Positions 7,891 to 14,852 of a stretch of DNA of 64,000 bases are shown here, piece by piece; positions within the stretch are counted from its first letter, which is position 1; each line of letters starts with the position of its first letter. A model generated the notes under the pieces. It was not told the DNA's origin. It searched no databases and saw only the letters and a list, made by a program, of their open reading frames with translations. The DNA comes from Terrabacter aerolatus (GTDB lineage: Bacteria > Actinomycetota > Actinomycetes > Actinomycetales > Dermatophilaceae): assembly GCF_007991735.1 (NCBI RefSeq), contig NZ_BJYX01000012.1:62001-126000 (forward strand), written 5' to 3'. The translations under genes were made by a program, and so were the position numbers.

Positions 7891-8469
7891 GTGACCGAGA
7901 AACAGGTCTACGAGATCGTGCGCAGCTACCCGGAGTTCGAGCTGCGGCGCTACGCACCTCACGTCGTGGCCGAGGTCGTCGTGACCGCGCCCTTCGAGGA
8001 GGCCGGCAACCGGGCCTTCCGCATCCTGTTCGGCTACATCACGGGCCAGAACGCCTCGTCGACCACGGTCGCCATGACCGCGCCGGTCATCCAGGGCGCG
8101 TCGACGACGATCCCGATGACCGCCCCCGTGCAGCAGGCCCGGACGGCCGAGGGGTCGTATGCCGTGGCGTTCGTCCTGCCCGCGTCGTTGACGCTCGCGG
8201 ACGCCCCGGTCCCGACGAGTCCCGACGTCCACCTCCACGAGCGGCCCGCAGCACTCGCTGCCGCGCGGCGCTACCGCGGCCGGTGGACCGAGGACTCGTT
8301 CGAGGAGCACCGTGAGGCGCTGGACCGGGCGGTCCGGGCCGCCGGCCTGACCCCGGTCGGGGCGCCGCGGTGGGCGCGGTTCGACCCACCGTTCATGCCG
8401 TGGCTGCTGCGCCGCAACGAGGTCGTCCAGGACGTCGCCGAGACGGACGCAGCGACCGCGTCGTCCTGA
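7891..8469 (+). CDS. SOUL heme-binding family protein
   Basis: A 192-residue protein from GTG 7891. The SOUL pattern is clear from the N-terminus (YEIVRSYPEFELRRYAPHVVAEV) through GNRAFRILFGYITGQN, then the paired VAMTAPV and IPMTAPV motifs about 20 residues apart. SOUL proteins bind heme or tetrapyrroles in eukaryotes, but bacterial members are poorly defined. No signal peptide is visible. The C-terminal region (PPFMPWLLRRNEVV) is also typical of the family. It is convergent with the CPBP protease gene. Confidence 0.85.
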   Translation: MTEKQVYEIVRSYPEFELRRYAPHVVAEVVVTAPFEEAGNRAFRILFGYITGQNASSTTVAMTAPVIQGASTTIPMTAPVQQARTAEGSYAVAFVLPASLTLADAPVPTSPDVHLHERPAALAAARRYRGRWTEDSFEEHREALDRAVRAAGLTPVGAPRWARFDPPFMPWLLRRNEVVQDVAETDAATASS

Positions 8470-8525
8470 CGACGCCCACCCGCGCCAACCCGCGCCCGCT
8501 CCGGGCGAGGCGCCAGCGGGCAGCG

Positions 8526-9353
8526 TCAGGCGGCGAGACGCCAGGCGAGGACGCCGAAGAGGACGCCGAGCGCGTTGGTCGCCCAGTGCATGCCGACGCT
8601 CGCGAAGAGGCTGCCGCTGCGCCGGCGCAGCTCGCCGGCGAGGATCCCACCGAGGGCCGTGAAGAGGACGGTGCCACCGACGACGGCGACCTTGGCGAAG
8701 GGGCCGAGCCCCGAGACCGCGGAGCCGATGGCCGCGTTGCCGGTCGCGGACGCCATGGCGGGCAGGACGTGCCACAGCCCGAAGAGGACCGAGGACCCGA
8801 CGACGACCTGCCACATCCGCGCGTGGCGCGAGAGGAAGCCCCAGAGCACCGAGCGGAAGGCGACCTCCTCGAGCAGGATCGTGCCGACGGGGATCATGAC
8901 GAAGGCGGTGAGCAGCGCGCCGGCCGGGGGCAGGTGGTAGCGCACGTCGAGGAAGGCGGTGCGCGTCGACGGCAGCAGGATGCCGACGAGGTAGACGAAG
9001 GCCACGACCGCGATGACGCCGAGGCCCCAGCGGATGCCCCGGGCGTGGGTGTGTCGCGCCAGTCCGAGCTGGTGCCACGTCAGGCCCTGCCACCGCGCGA
9101 AGGCGAGCAGGGCCAGCGCGCCGACGGGGCCGAGCCACATGGTGTCCCAGCCGAGCACGTGGTCGGCGACGTTGAGCCCCACGAGGGTGAGCACGACGGC
9201 GACCGTCGCGGCCAGCCGCGCGGGGCGACCGCGGGCGATGAGCGCCAGACGGTGGCGGCGGACCGCGTCGTGACCCGGCTCCGGCAGGGACGTCACGACG
9301 CCGTCGGGTGACGACTCGACGGCGACGGCAGGACGCAGGACTGGCAGGCTCAT
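8526..9353 (-). CDS. CPBP-family intramembrane metalloprotease
   Basis: A 275-residue protein from ATG 9353, preceded by GGAGG at short spacing; an ATG at 9362 is in frame but lacks a ribosome site. Several membrane spans are present. The CPBP (Rce1-like) motifs are in order: LLEEVAFRSVLW (E-E-x-x-x-R), FGLWHVLPA (the F-x-x-x-H histidine) and GMHWATNALGV near the C-terminus. These conserved Glu and His residues form the active site facing the membrane interior. In bacteria such proteins process prenylated or peptide substrates or confer bacteriocin immunity; no peptide gene is visible nearby. It is convergent with the SOUL gene. Confidence 0.88.
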   Translation of the reverse strand: MSLPVLRPAVAVESSPDGVVTSLPEPGHDAVRRHRLALIARGRPARLAATVAVVLTLVGLNVADHVLGWDTMWLGPVGALALLAFARWQGLTWHQLGLARHTHARGIRWGLGVIAVVAFVYLVGILLPSTRTAFLDVRYHLPPAGALLTAFVMIPVGTILLEEVAFRSVLWGFLSRHARMWQVVVGSSVLFGLWHVLPAMASATGNAAIGSAVSGLGPFAKVAVVGGTVLFTALGGILAGELRRRSGSLFASVGMHWATNALGVLFGVLAWRLAA

Positions 9354-9445
9354 TGCCTCCATTTTCGCAGAACTTCCTGTGCGGGTCCTATGCTCCCGCC
9401 ACGGCGTGACCACGTCGACCACGCCCGTCCCACCGGCCCCACCAG

Positions 9446-9967
9446 TCAGCGGCGACGCTCGACGAGCCCCCGGACGTACTCCGCCTGGCCGAGGTGCTTG
9501 GTCGCGTCAGCGAGCACCGACATGATGCGGACGCCGGCGGTCACCGGCGGGTCCCAGCGCGCGTCGACGACCCGCTCGTAGGCCTCGGCGTCGAGTCCCT
9601 GCACCAGCGCGGCGGTGCGGTCGTGCACGGCGGACTGGTAGTCGCCGAACAGCCCCGGGTCGACGACCGTGAAGCGCCCCACGTCGGCCGAGCTCATCCT
9701 GAAGCCGAGCGTGTCGGGCGGGTAGGGCAGCCCGAACCGGTCGACCCAGCCGTCTGCGTGCCAGGCGGACTGCTCTCCCGCGAGGTGCGCCACCTGCTCG
9801 TCCTGCTGACGGCTCAGGTGCCAGACGAGCCAGGCGACGTGGTTGGCGTCGGCGTCCGGTCGCCACAGCAGCTCGTCGACGGAGAGCCCGTCGACGACCT
9901 CCGGCACGCCGTCGTGGATCCGGCCGAAGCCGTCGAGCAGGAGGTCACGCGCGGTCTCGGTCGTCAT
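9446..9967 (-). CDS. DinB/DUF664 superfamily protein (mycothiol-transferase type)
   Basis: A 173-residue protein from ATG 9967, with AGGTGG just upstream. The sequence has the DinB four-helix pattern with metal-ligand histidines: ANHVAWLVWHLSRQQDEQ and a late ADATKHLGQAEYVRG. These belong to the DUF664 branch, many of whose actinobacterial members transfer or use mycothiol. The substrate cannot be read. The protein is cytoplasmic, with no signal peptide or membrane span. It is divergent from the BBE oxidase gene across a 217-base gap containing inverted repeats. Confidence 0.8.
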   Translation of the reverse strand: MTTETARDLLLDGFGRIHDGVPEVVDGLSVDELLWRPDADANHVAWLVWHLSRQQDEQVAHLAGEQSAWHADGWVDRFGLPYPPDTLGFRMSSADVGRFTVVDPGLFGDYQSAVHDRTAALVQGLDAEAYERVVDARWDPPVTAGVRIMSVLADATKHLGQAEYVRGLVERRR

Positions 9968-10110
9968 GTGGTCCACCTACCCAGCATGCACCCGAGGGGC
10001 GCGCGGCACCGGCGAGGGCTCCAGACCCGCGCCCAGCCGCTCCCCCGGACCTGCCTGCACGACAGACACGCCGGACGAAAGGGACGTTCCGGCCGGCGTG
10101 TATCTGGGCG

Positions 10111-10158
10111 GCGTCGTTGCGCTCTGAACAGCCGCGCCCACCACACACGCAACGACGC
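10111..10158. promoter_or_regulatory. Wide inverted repeat upstream of the BBE oxidase gene
   Basis: Perfect 11-bp arms, GCGTCGTTGCG at 10111-10121 and its complement at 10148-10158, are separated by 26 bases. The element lies 26 bases before the BBE start, in the gap shared with the divergent DinB gene. A second pair (CGCCGG/CCGGCG) occurs about 15-40 bases further left. It could be an operator or an mRNA leader stem. Confidence 0.4.
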
Positions 10159-10184
10159 GGGGTGCCCTGACACAGGAGAGCAGC

Positions 10185-11600
10185 ATGACCCTCAACCTCA
10201 CCCCCACCGCCCGACGGGCCACGAGCCTCGCCGGACTCTGCGACGGTGCGGTCCACCTGCCCGGCGACGACGGCTACGACGCCGGCCGCCTGCCGTGGAA
10301 CGTCGCCATCGACCAGCGGCCCGCAGCCGTCGCCCTGCCGCGCACCGTGGCCGACGTCCAGGCCGTCGTCCGCGCCGCCGCGGCGGCCGGCCTGCGCGTC
10401 GCGCCCCAGAGCACCGGTCACAACGCCGGGCCCCTCTTCGCGCAGGGCCTCGACGACGTCGTCCTCGTGCGCACCGAGCGGATGCGCGGCGTCACCATCG
10501 ACCCGACCCGACGCATCGCCCGCGTCGAGGGCGGCGCGCTCTGGACCGACGCGACCGAGCCGGCCGCCGACCACGGGCTCGCGGCCCTGCACGGCAGCTC
10601 GCCGGACGTCGGCATCGCCGGCTACAGCCTCGGTGGCGGCATCGGCTGGTACGCCCGCCAGCTCGGGCTCGCCTCGAACAGCCTCACGGCGGTCGAGCTC
10701 GTGACGGCCGACGGCGAGCACGTGCGCGCCGACTCGACGCAGAACCGCGAGCTCTTCTGGGCGCTGCGCGGCGGCGGCGGCAACTTCGGGGTCGTCACCG
10801 CCCTCGAGTTCCGCCTCTACCCCATCGAGACGGCGTATGCCGGCATGCTCGTCTGGGACCGCGACCAGGCCGAGCGCGTGCTGCGTCGCTGGGCCGACTG
10901 GGCGCCCGAGGCCCCCGACGTTGTCACGACCTCGTTCCGGTTCCTCAACCTGCCGCCGCTGCCGGCGATCCCCGAGCCGCTGCGTGGCCGGTCGCTCGTC
11001 GTCATCGACGGCGCCGTGCTCGGCTCCGACGACGAGGCCTGCTCGATGCTGCGCCTGCTGCGCGGCCTCGACCCGGAGATCGACACTTTCGGACGCGTGC
11101 CGGCCCGGTCCCTGACCCGGCTGCACATGGACCCGGAGGGCCCGACGCCCGCCGTCTCCGACGGCACCCTCGTCGGCGAGCTCGCGGATGCGACGGTCGA
11201 CACGATCCTCGAGCAGGTCGGGCCCGGCTCCACGTCGTCGCTGCTGGCGGCCGAGCTGCGCCAGCTCGGGGGCGCGCTCCGCCGGGCGCCCGAGGGCCAC
11301 GGAGCCCTGGCGACGATCGATGCGGCATACGCCGTCTTCGCCGTCGCCGTGGCGGCCACCCCGGAGATGGCGATGCAGGGACAGCTCGACGCGCACCAGC
11401 TCACGGCGGCGCTCGAGCCGTGGTCGACGGGCCGCAGCTACCTCAACTTCGCCGAGAACGAGGTCGATGCGCGCACCGGCTACGGCGAGTCGGCGTGGTT
11501 GCAGCTCAAGGGGATCCGGTCGGCCTACGACCCCGACGACCGCTTCGTCGCCAACCACCGGGTCCCGCGCCTCTTCGAGGACGGTCGCGTCACCGACTGA
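10185..11600 (+). CDS. FAD-linked oxidoreductase, berberine-bridge-enzyme (BBE) type
   Basis: A 471-residue protein from ATG 10185, with AGGAGAGCAGC upstream. The N-terminal half is a PCMH FAD-binding domain (about residues 45-215). His79 in QSTGHNAGPLF fits the 8-alpha-histidyl FAD attachment site, and GYSLGGGIGWYARQLGL and GGGGNFGVVTALEF are the usual FAD contacts. The BBE tail near the end (SYLNFAENEVD, then DPDDRFVANH) is typical. Such enzymes oxidise alcohols or sugars with O2. No signal peptide is seen. A probable terminator follows, so it is likely monocistronic. Confidence 0.88.
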   Translation: MTLNLTPTARRATSLAGLCDGAVHLPGDDGYDAGRLPWNVAIDQRPAAVALPRTVADVQAVVRAAAAAGLRVAPQSTGHNAGPLFAQGLDDVVLVRTERMRGVTIDPTRRIARVEGGALWTDATEPAADHGLAALHGSSPDVGIAGYSLGGGIGWYARQLGLASNSLTAVELVTADGEHVRADSTQNRELFWALRGGGGNFGVVTALEFRLYPIETAYAGMLVWDRDQAERVLRRWADWAPEAPDVVTTSFRFLNLPPLPAIPEPLRGRSLVVIDGAVLGSDDEACSMLRLLRGLDPEIDTFGRVPARSLTRLHMDPEGPTPAVSDGTLVGELADATVDTILEQVGPGSTSSLLAAELRQLGGALRRAPEGHGALATIDAAYAVFAVAVAATPEMAMQGQLDAHQLTAALEPWSTGRSYLNFAENEVDARTGYGESAWLQLKGIRSAYDPDDRFVANHRVPRLFEDGRVTD

Positions 11601-11618
11601 GATCCCGCGCTCGGTTGG

Positions 11619-11656
11619 AGGTGGTCCCGGCACCCGTGGCGGAGCCGGGATCACCT
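11619..11656 (+). terminator. Hairpin after the BBE oxidase gene
   Basis: 13-bp arms at 11619-11631 (AGGTGGTCCCGGC) and 11644-11656 pair with one mismatch around a 12-base loop, starting 18 bases after the stop. No T tract follows. Confidence 0.55.
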
Positions 11657-11686
11657 CGACCCGGAGGCGTGGGTGAGAATCAGGGC

Positions 11687-12910
11687 ATGACACATCCCGG
11701 CTACGACGTCGACCGGATCCGGTGGCACTTCCCGGCCCTCCACGAGGGTGCCGCGCACTTCGACGGGCCCGGTGGCTCGCAGGTGCCCGACACCGTCGCG
11801 ACGGCGGTCGTCGAGACGCTCACCGCAGCCATCTCCAACCGCGGCACGGTGACGCCGGCCGAGCGCCGCGCCGACCGGATCGTCGTCGAGGCGCGTGCCG
11901 CGATGGGCGACCTCCTCGCGGTCGACCCCGGCGGCGTCGTCTTCGGCCGGTCGGCGACCGAGCTGACCTTCCACCTGGCCCGCACCCTGTCGCAGGGCTG
12001 GGGCCCCGGCGACGAGGTCGTCGTCAGCCGGCTCGACCACGACGCCAACATCCGCCCGTGGGTCATCGCCGCCGAGGCCGCCGGCGCCACGGTCCGCTGG
12101 GCCGACTTCGACCCCGCCTCGGGCGAGCTGTCCGCCGACGCGGTCGACGCCGTCGTCAGCGACCGCACCCGGCTCGTCGCGGTGACCGCCGCGTCCAACC
12201 TCATCGGCACCCGGCCCGACATCCCGGCCGTCGCCGAGGTCGCCCACGCAGCGGGAGCCCTCCTCTGGGTCGATGGCGTGCACGCCACCGCCCACGTGCT
12301 CACCGACGTGCCGGCGAGCGGCGCCGACTTCTGGGTGTGCTCGCCGTACAAGTTCCTCGGACCGCACCACGGGGTGCTGGCCGCCGCACCCGAGCTGCTC
12401 GAGACGCTCCACCCGGCCAAGCTGCTCCCGTCGTCCGACGCGGTGCCCGAGCGGTTCGAGCTGGGCACGCTGCCCTACGAGCTGCTCGCCGGCACTACCG
12501 CGGCCGTCGACTTCCTCGCCGACCTCGCCCTGACCGACCCGTCCCACGCGCGCCGCGACCGGCTCGTCAGCTCGTTCGCGGCCCTGGAGGAGCACGAGGA
12601 GTCGCTCCTCGCGGCGCTGGAGGAGCGGCTGCGCGCCATCCCCGGCCTCACGGCACACAGCAACGCGAAGCTCCGCACGCCGACGCTGCTCGTCACCGTC
12701 GAGGGCCACGACCCGCAGGAGCTGCGCGCCGGCCTGGCCGAGCGCGGCGTCAACGCGCCCGCCGGCCACTTCTACGCGTGGGAGTGCAGCCACCACCTCG
12801 GCCTCGGCGCCACCGGCGGACTGCGCATGGGGCTCGCGCCCTACACGAACGCCGACGACGTCGACCGTCTCGCGACCGGCCTCGAGCAGATCTGCGGGGG
12901 CGGGCGATGA
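11687..12910 (+). CDS. Class V aminotransferase / cysteine desulfurase-like protein
   Basis: A 407-residue PLP-dependent fold-type I protein from ATG 11687. The PLP lysine is Lys222 in CSPYKFLGPHHG, and Asp196/His199 in WVDGVHATAH contact the cofactor. The N-terminus (HFDGPGGSQVPDTVATAVVE) is typical of the cysteine-desulfurase-like group rather than housekeeping IscS or SufS. A conserved Cys in the loop used for sulfur transfer is not obvious, so the real reaction may be a lyase or transaminase step. The stop overlaps the start of the DUF427 gene (ATGA), so the two are coupled. Confidence 0.82.
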   Translation: MTHPGYDVDRIRWHFPALHEGAAHFDGPGGSQVPDTVATAVVETLTAAISNRGTVTPAERRADRIVVEARAAMGDLLAVDPGGVVFGRSATELTFHLARTLSQGWGPGDEVVVSRLDHDANIRPWVIAAEAAGATVRWADFDPASGELSADAVDAVVSDRTRLVAVTAASNLIGTRPDIPAVAEVAHAAGALLWVDGVHATAHVLTDVPASGADFWVCSPYKFLGPHHGVLAAAPELLETLHPAKLLPSSDAVPERFELGTLPYELLAGTTAAVDFLADLALTDPSHARRDRLVSSFAALEEHEESLLAALEERLRAIPGLTAHSNAKLRTPTLLVTVEGHDPQELRAGLAERGVNAPAGHFYAWECSHHLGLGATGGLRMGLAPYTNADDVDRLATGLEQICGGGR

Positions 12911-13404
12911 GCCGGCCCGTGCCGCTGCCCGCCGGACCGGGCCAGGAGTCGGTGTGGGACTACCCCCGACCGCCGGCCGTCGACCCCAGCGGTGAGCTCG
13001 TCGAGGTCCACCTCGGCGGCGAGGTCGTGGCCCGCACCCGGGCGGCGCTCCGGGTCCTCGAGACGAGCCACCCGCCGACGTACTACCTGCCGCTCGACGC
13101 TTTCGTCGACGGCGCGCTCGTGCCCGTCGAGGGCAGCACCGTCTGCGAGTGGAAGGGTCGGGCGGCCTACTTCGACGTCGTCGGCGGTGGGCGACGTGCG
13201 GCGCGGGCCGCGTGGACCTACCCCGAGCCGGTGCCGACGTATGCCGTCCTCACCGGTCACGTCGCCGTGATGCCCGGGCTCGTCGACGCCTGCTTCGTCG
13301 ACGGCGAGCGGGTGCGGCCCCAGGACGGCGGCTTCTACGGCGGCTGGATCACCGACCGCGTCGTCGGCCCGTTCAAGGGCGGCCCGGGCTCCTGGGGCTG
13401 GTGA
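12907..13404 (+). CDS. DUF427 family protein
   Basis: A 165-residue protein whose ATG at 12907 overlaps the aminotransferase stop. DUF427 features are visible in VWDYPRPPAV, VARTRAALRVLETSHPPTYYLPLDAF, TVCEWKGRAAYFDVV and AAWTYPEPVPTYAVLTGHVAVMPG. This small beta-rich cytoplasmic family has no established biochemical role. Coupling to the class V aminotransferase suggests they act in one pathway. It is convergent with the YfcE-like gene. Confidence 0.85.
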   Translation: MSRPVPLPAGPGQESVWDYPRPPAVDPSGELVEVHLGGEVVARTRAALRVLETSHPPTYYLPLDAFVDGALVPVEGSTVCEWKGRAAYFDVVGGGRRAARAAWTYPEPVPTYAVLTGHVAVMPGLVDACFVDGERVRPQDGGFYGGWITDRVVGPFKGGPGSWGW

Positions 13405-13422
13405 CGCCCGAGCCGGGGACGC

Positions 13423-13917
13423 TCAGCGGGGCACCGGCTCGATGCGGGCGTCGACGACCTGCCCGTCCCGCAGGTCCAGCGCCGCGACGGTGCCGACGGG
13501 CTGGCGCCGCTTGTCGGTGGGCGAGCCGGGGTTGAGGATGCGCAGGCCGTCGCCGGACTCGTCGAGGGGGATGTGCGAGTGACCGAAGACGACGAGGTCG
13601 GCCGCCGGGAAGCGCCGTCGCAGGCGCGGGAGCCGGCCCTGCTTCTGGCCGCTGTCGTGGACCATCCCGATGCGCACCCCCTCGAGCTCGAGCTCGAGCG
13701 TCTCCGGCGCGCCCCACGCGGCGACCTCGGGCCCGTCGTTGTTGCCCAGGACGACGTGCACCGGCGCGAAACTGGCGAGCAGGTCGAGCACGTCGGGGGT
13801 GCACACGTCACCGGCGTGCAGGATGACGTCGGCCGCCTCGAGACGGGGCAGCAGGGCAGGCGGGCACGCCTTCCAGTGCCGTGGTGCGTGGGTGTCGGAC
13901 AGGACGAGCACCTTCAC
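13423..13917 (-). CDS. YfcE/MJ0936-like metallophosphoesterase
   Basis: A 164-residue protein starting with GTG at 13917, which overlaps the stop of the FAD-subunit gene upstream (GTGA). The calcineurin-like phosphoesterase motifs are complete: SDTH (residues 7-10), HAGDV, LGNND, VHDSG and FGHSHIP. Two metal ions are expected. The family hydrolyses phosphodiesters, but the in vivo substrate is unknown. Its coupling to the molybdenum hydroxylase genes suggests cotranscription, not necessarily a shared function. Confidence 0.9.
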   Translation of the reverse strand: MKVLVLSDTHAPRHWKACPPALLPRLEAADVILHAGDVCTPDVLDLLASFAPVHVVLGNNDGPEVAAWGAPETLELELEGVRIGMVHDSGQKQGRLPRLRRRFPAADLVVFGHSHIPLDESGDGLRILNPGSPTDKRRQPVGTVAALDLRDGQVVDARIEPVPR

Positions 13918-14852
13918 GACCGCACGCGCTCCAGGACCTCACGAACGGTCGCCTCGACGAGCGCCACCTTGTAGCCGGTCTCGGGCAGCGGGTCGGCGCC
14001 ATCGGTGGCGGCGGCCGCAGCCGCCGACACCGTGTCGTCGTCGAGCGTCGACCCGGTGATCAGGGCCTCGACCGCTCTGAGCCGCAAGGGAACCGGGGCG
14101 ACGCCGCCGATGGCCAGACCGCACGACGTGACCGTGCCGGCCTCGTCGCGGACCACGCGCACGACCGCCTCGACGAGCGGCCACTCCGCCTCGAACCGGC
14201 TGATCGCCCGGAAGTAGGCGGCGCGTTCGCCCGCCACGGGTGGCGGCAGCGTGATGCGGGTCAGCACCTCGTCGTCGGCGAGCAGGTGGTCGCGGCTCGG
14301 GTCGGACCCGTCGCCGAGGACGTCACCCACCGCGAGACCGCCACTCCGGGTCGTGTCGAGGGTGGCGGCATACGTCAGCAGGGCCATCGCGAGGGACGAC
14401 GGGTGCGGGTGGACGCACGGCGCGGTGTCGAAGGCGACGCCGTAGAGGTGGCGCCCGTCACGGGCCGGGCAGCTGTCGCCGCCGGACTTGAGGCACGAGG
14501 TGTGCGGGTGGCGGAAGTACCAGCATCGGGTGCGCTGGAGCAGGTTGCCGCCCACGGTCGCCGTGGCGCGCACCTGCGGCGTCGCGAGACCGGCCGCCGT
14601 CAGCGCGAGCGCCGGGTACGCGTCGGCCAGCTCGCGCGCGACGGTGGCCACGGTGACGCCCGCGCCGAGGATCGTTCCGGTGTCGGTGCGCTCGAGCGCG
14701 GCGAACCCGGGCACGCCCGTCAGGTCGAGGACGTGGGGCGTCGCGCCGGTCGTGCGCAGCCGCTCCTGCAGGTCGGTGCCGCCGGCGCGGTAGACGGCAT
14801 CGCCTGCGCCCTCGGGCCGCTCGTCGTATGCCGTGAGCATCGTGAGGCTCAT
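13914..14852 (-). CDS. FAD-binding subunit of a molybdenum hydroxylase (xanthine dehydrogenase family, PaoB type)
   Basis: A 312-residue protein from ATG 14852, overlapping the stop of the upstream Mo/Fe-S gene (ATGA). The FAD domain shows YRAGGTDLQE (20-30) and TVGGNLLQRTRC (99-110). An insertion with Cys110, Cys120, Cys128 and possibly Cys146 (CWYFRHPHTSC, SGGDSCPA) matches the extra [4Fe-4S] site known in PaoB-like aldehyde oxidoreductases and 4-hydroxybenzoyl-CoA reductase beta subunits. A CO-dehydrogenase flavoprotein C-terminal domain follows (AYFRAISRFEAEWPLVEAVV, GGVAPVPLR). It passes electrons from the Fe-S centres to an acceptor. Confidence 0.9.
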   Translation of the reverse strand: MSLTMLTAYDERPEGAGDAVYRAGGTDLQERLRTTGATPHVLDLTGVPGFAALERTDTGTILGAGVTVATVARELADAYPALALTAAGLATPQVRATATVGGNLLQRTRCWYFRHPHTSCLKSGGDSCPARDGRHLYGVAFDTAPCVHPHPSSLAMALLTYAATLDTTRSGGLAVGDVLGDGSDPSRDHLLADDEVLTRITLPPPVAGERAAYFRAISRFEAEWPLVEAVVRVVRDEAGTVTSCGLAIGGVAPVPLRLRAVEALITGSTLDDDTVSAAAAAATDGADPLPETGYKVALVEATVREVLERVRS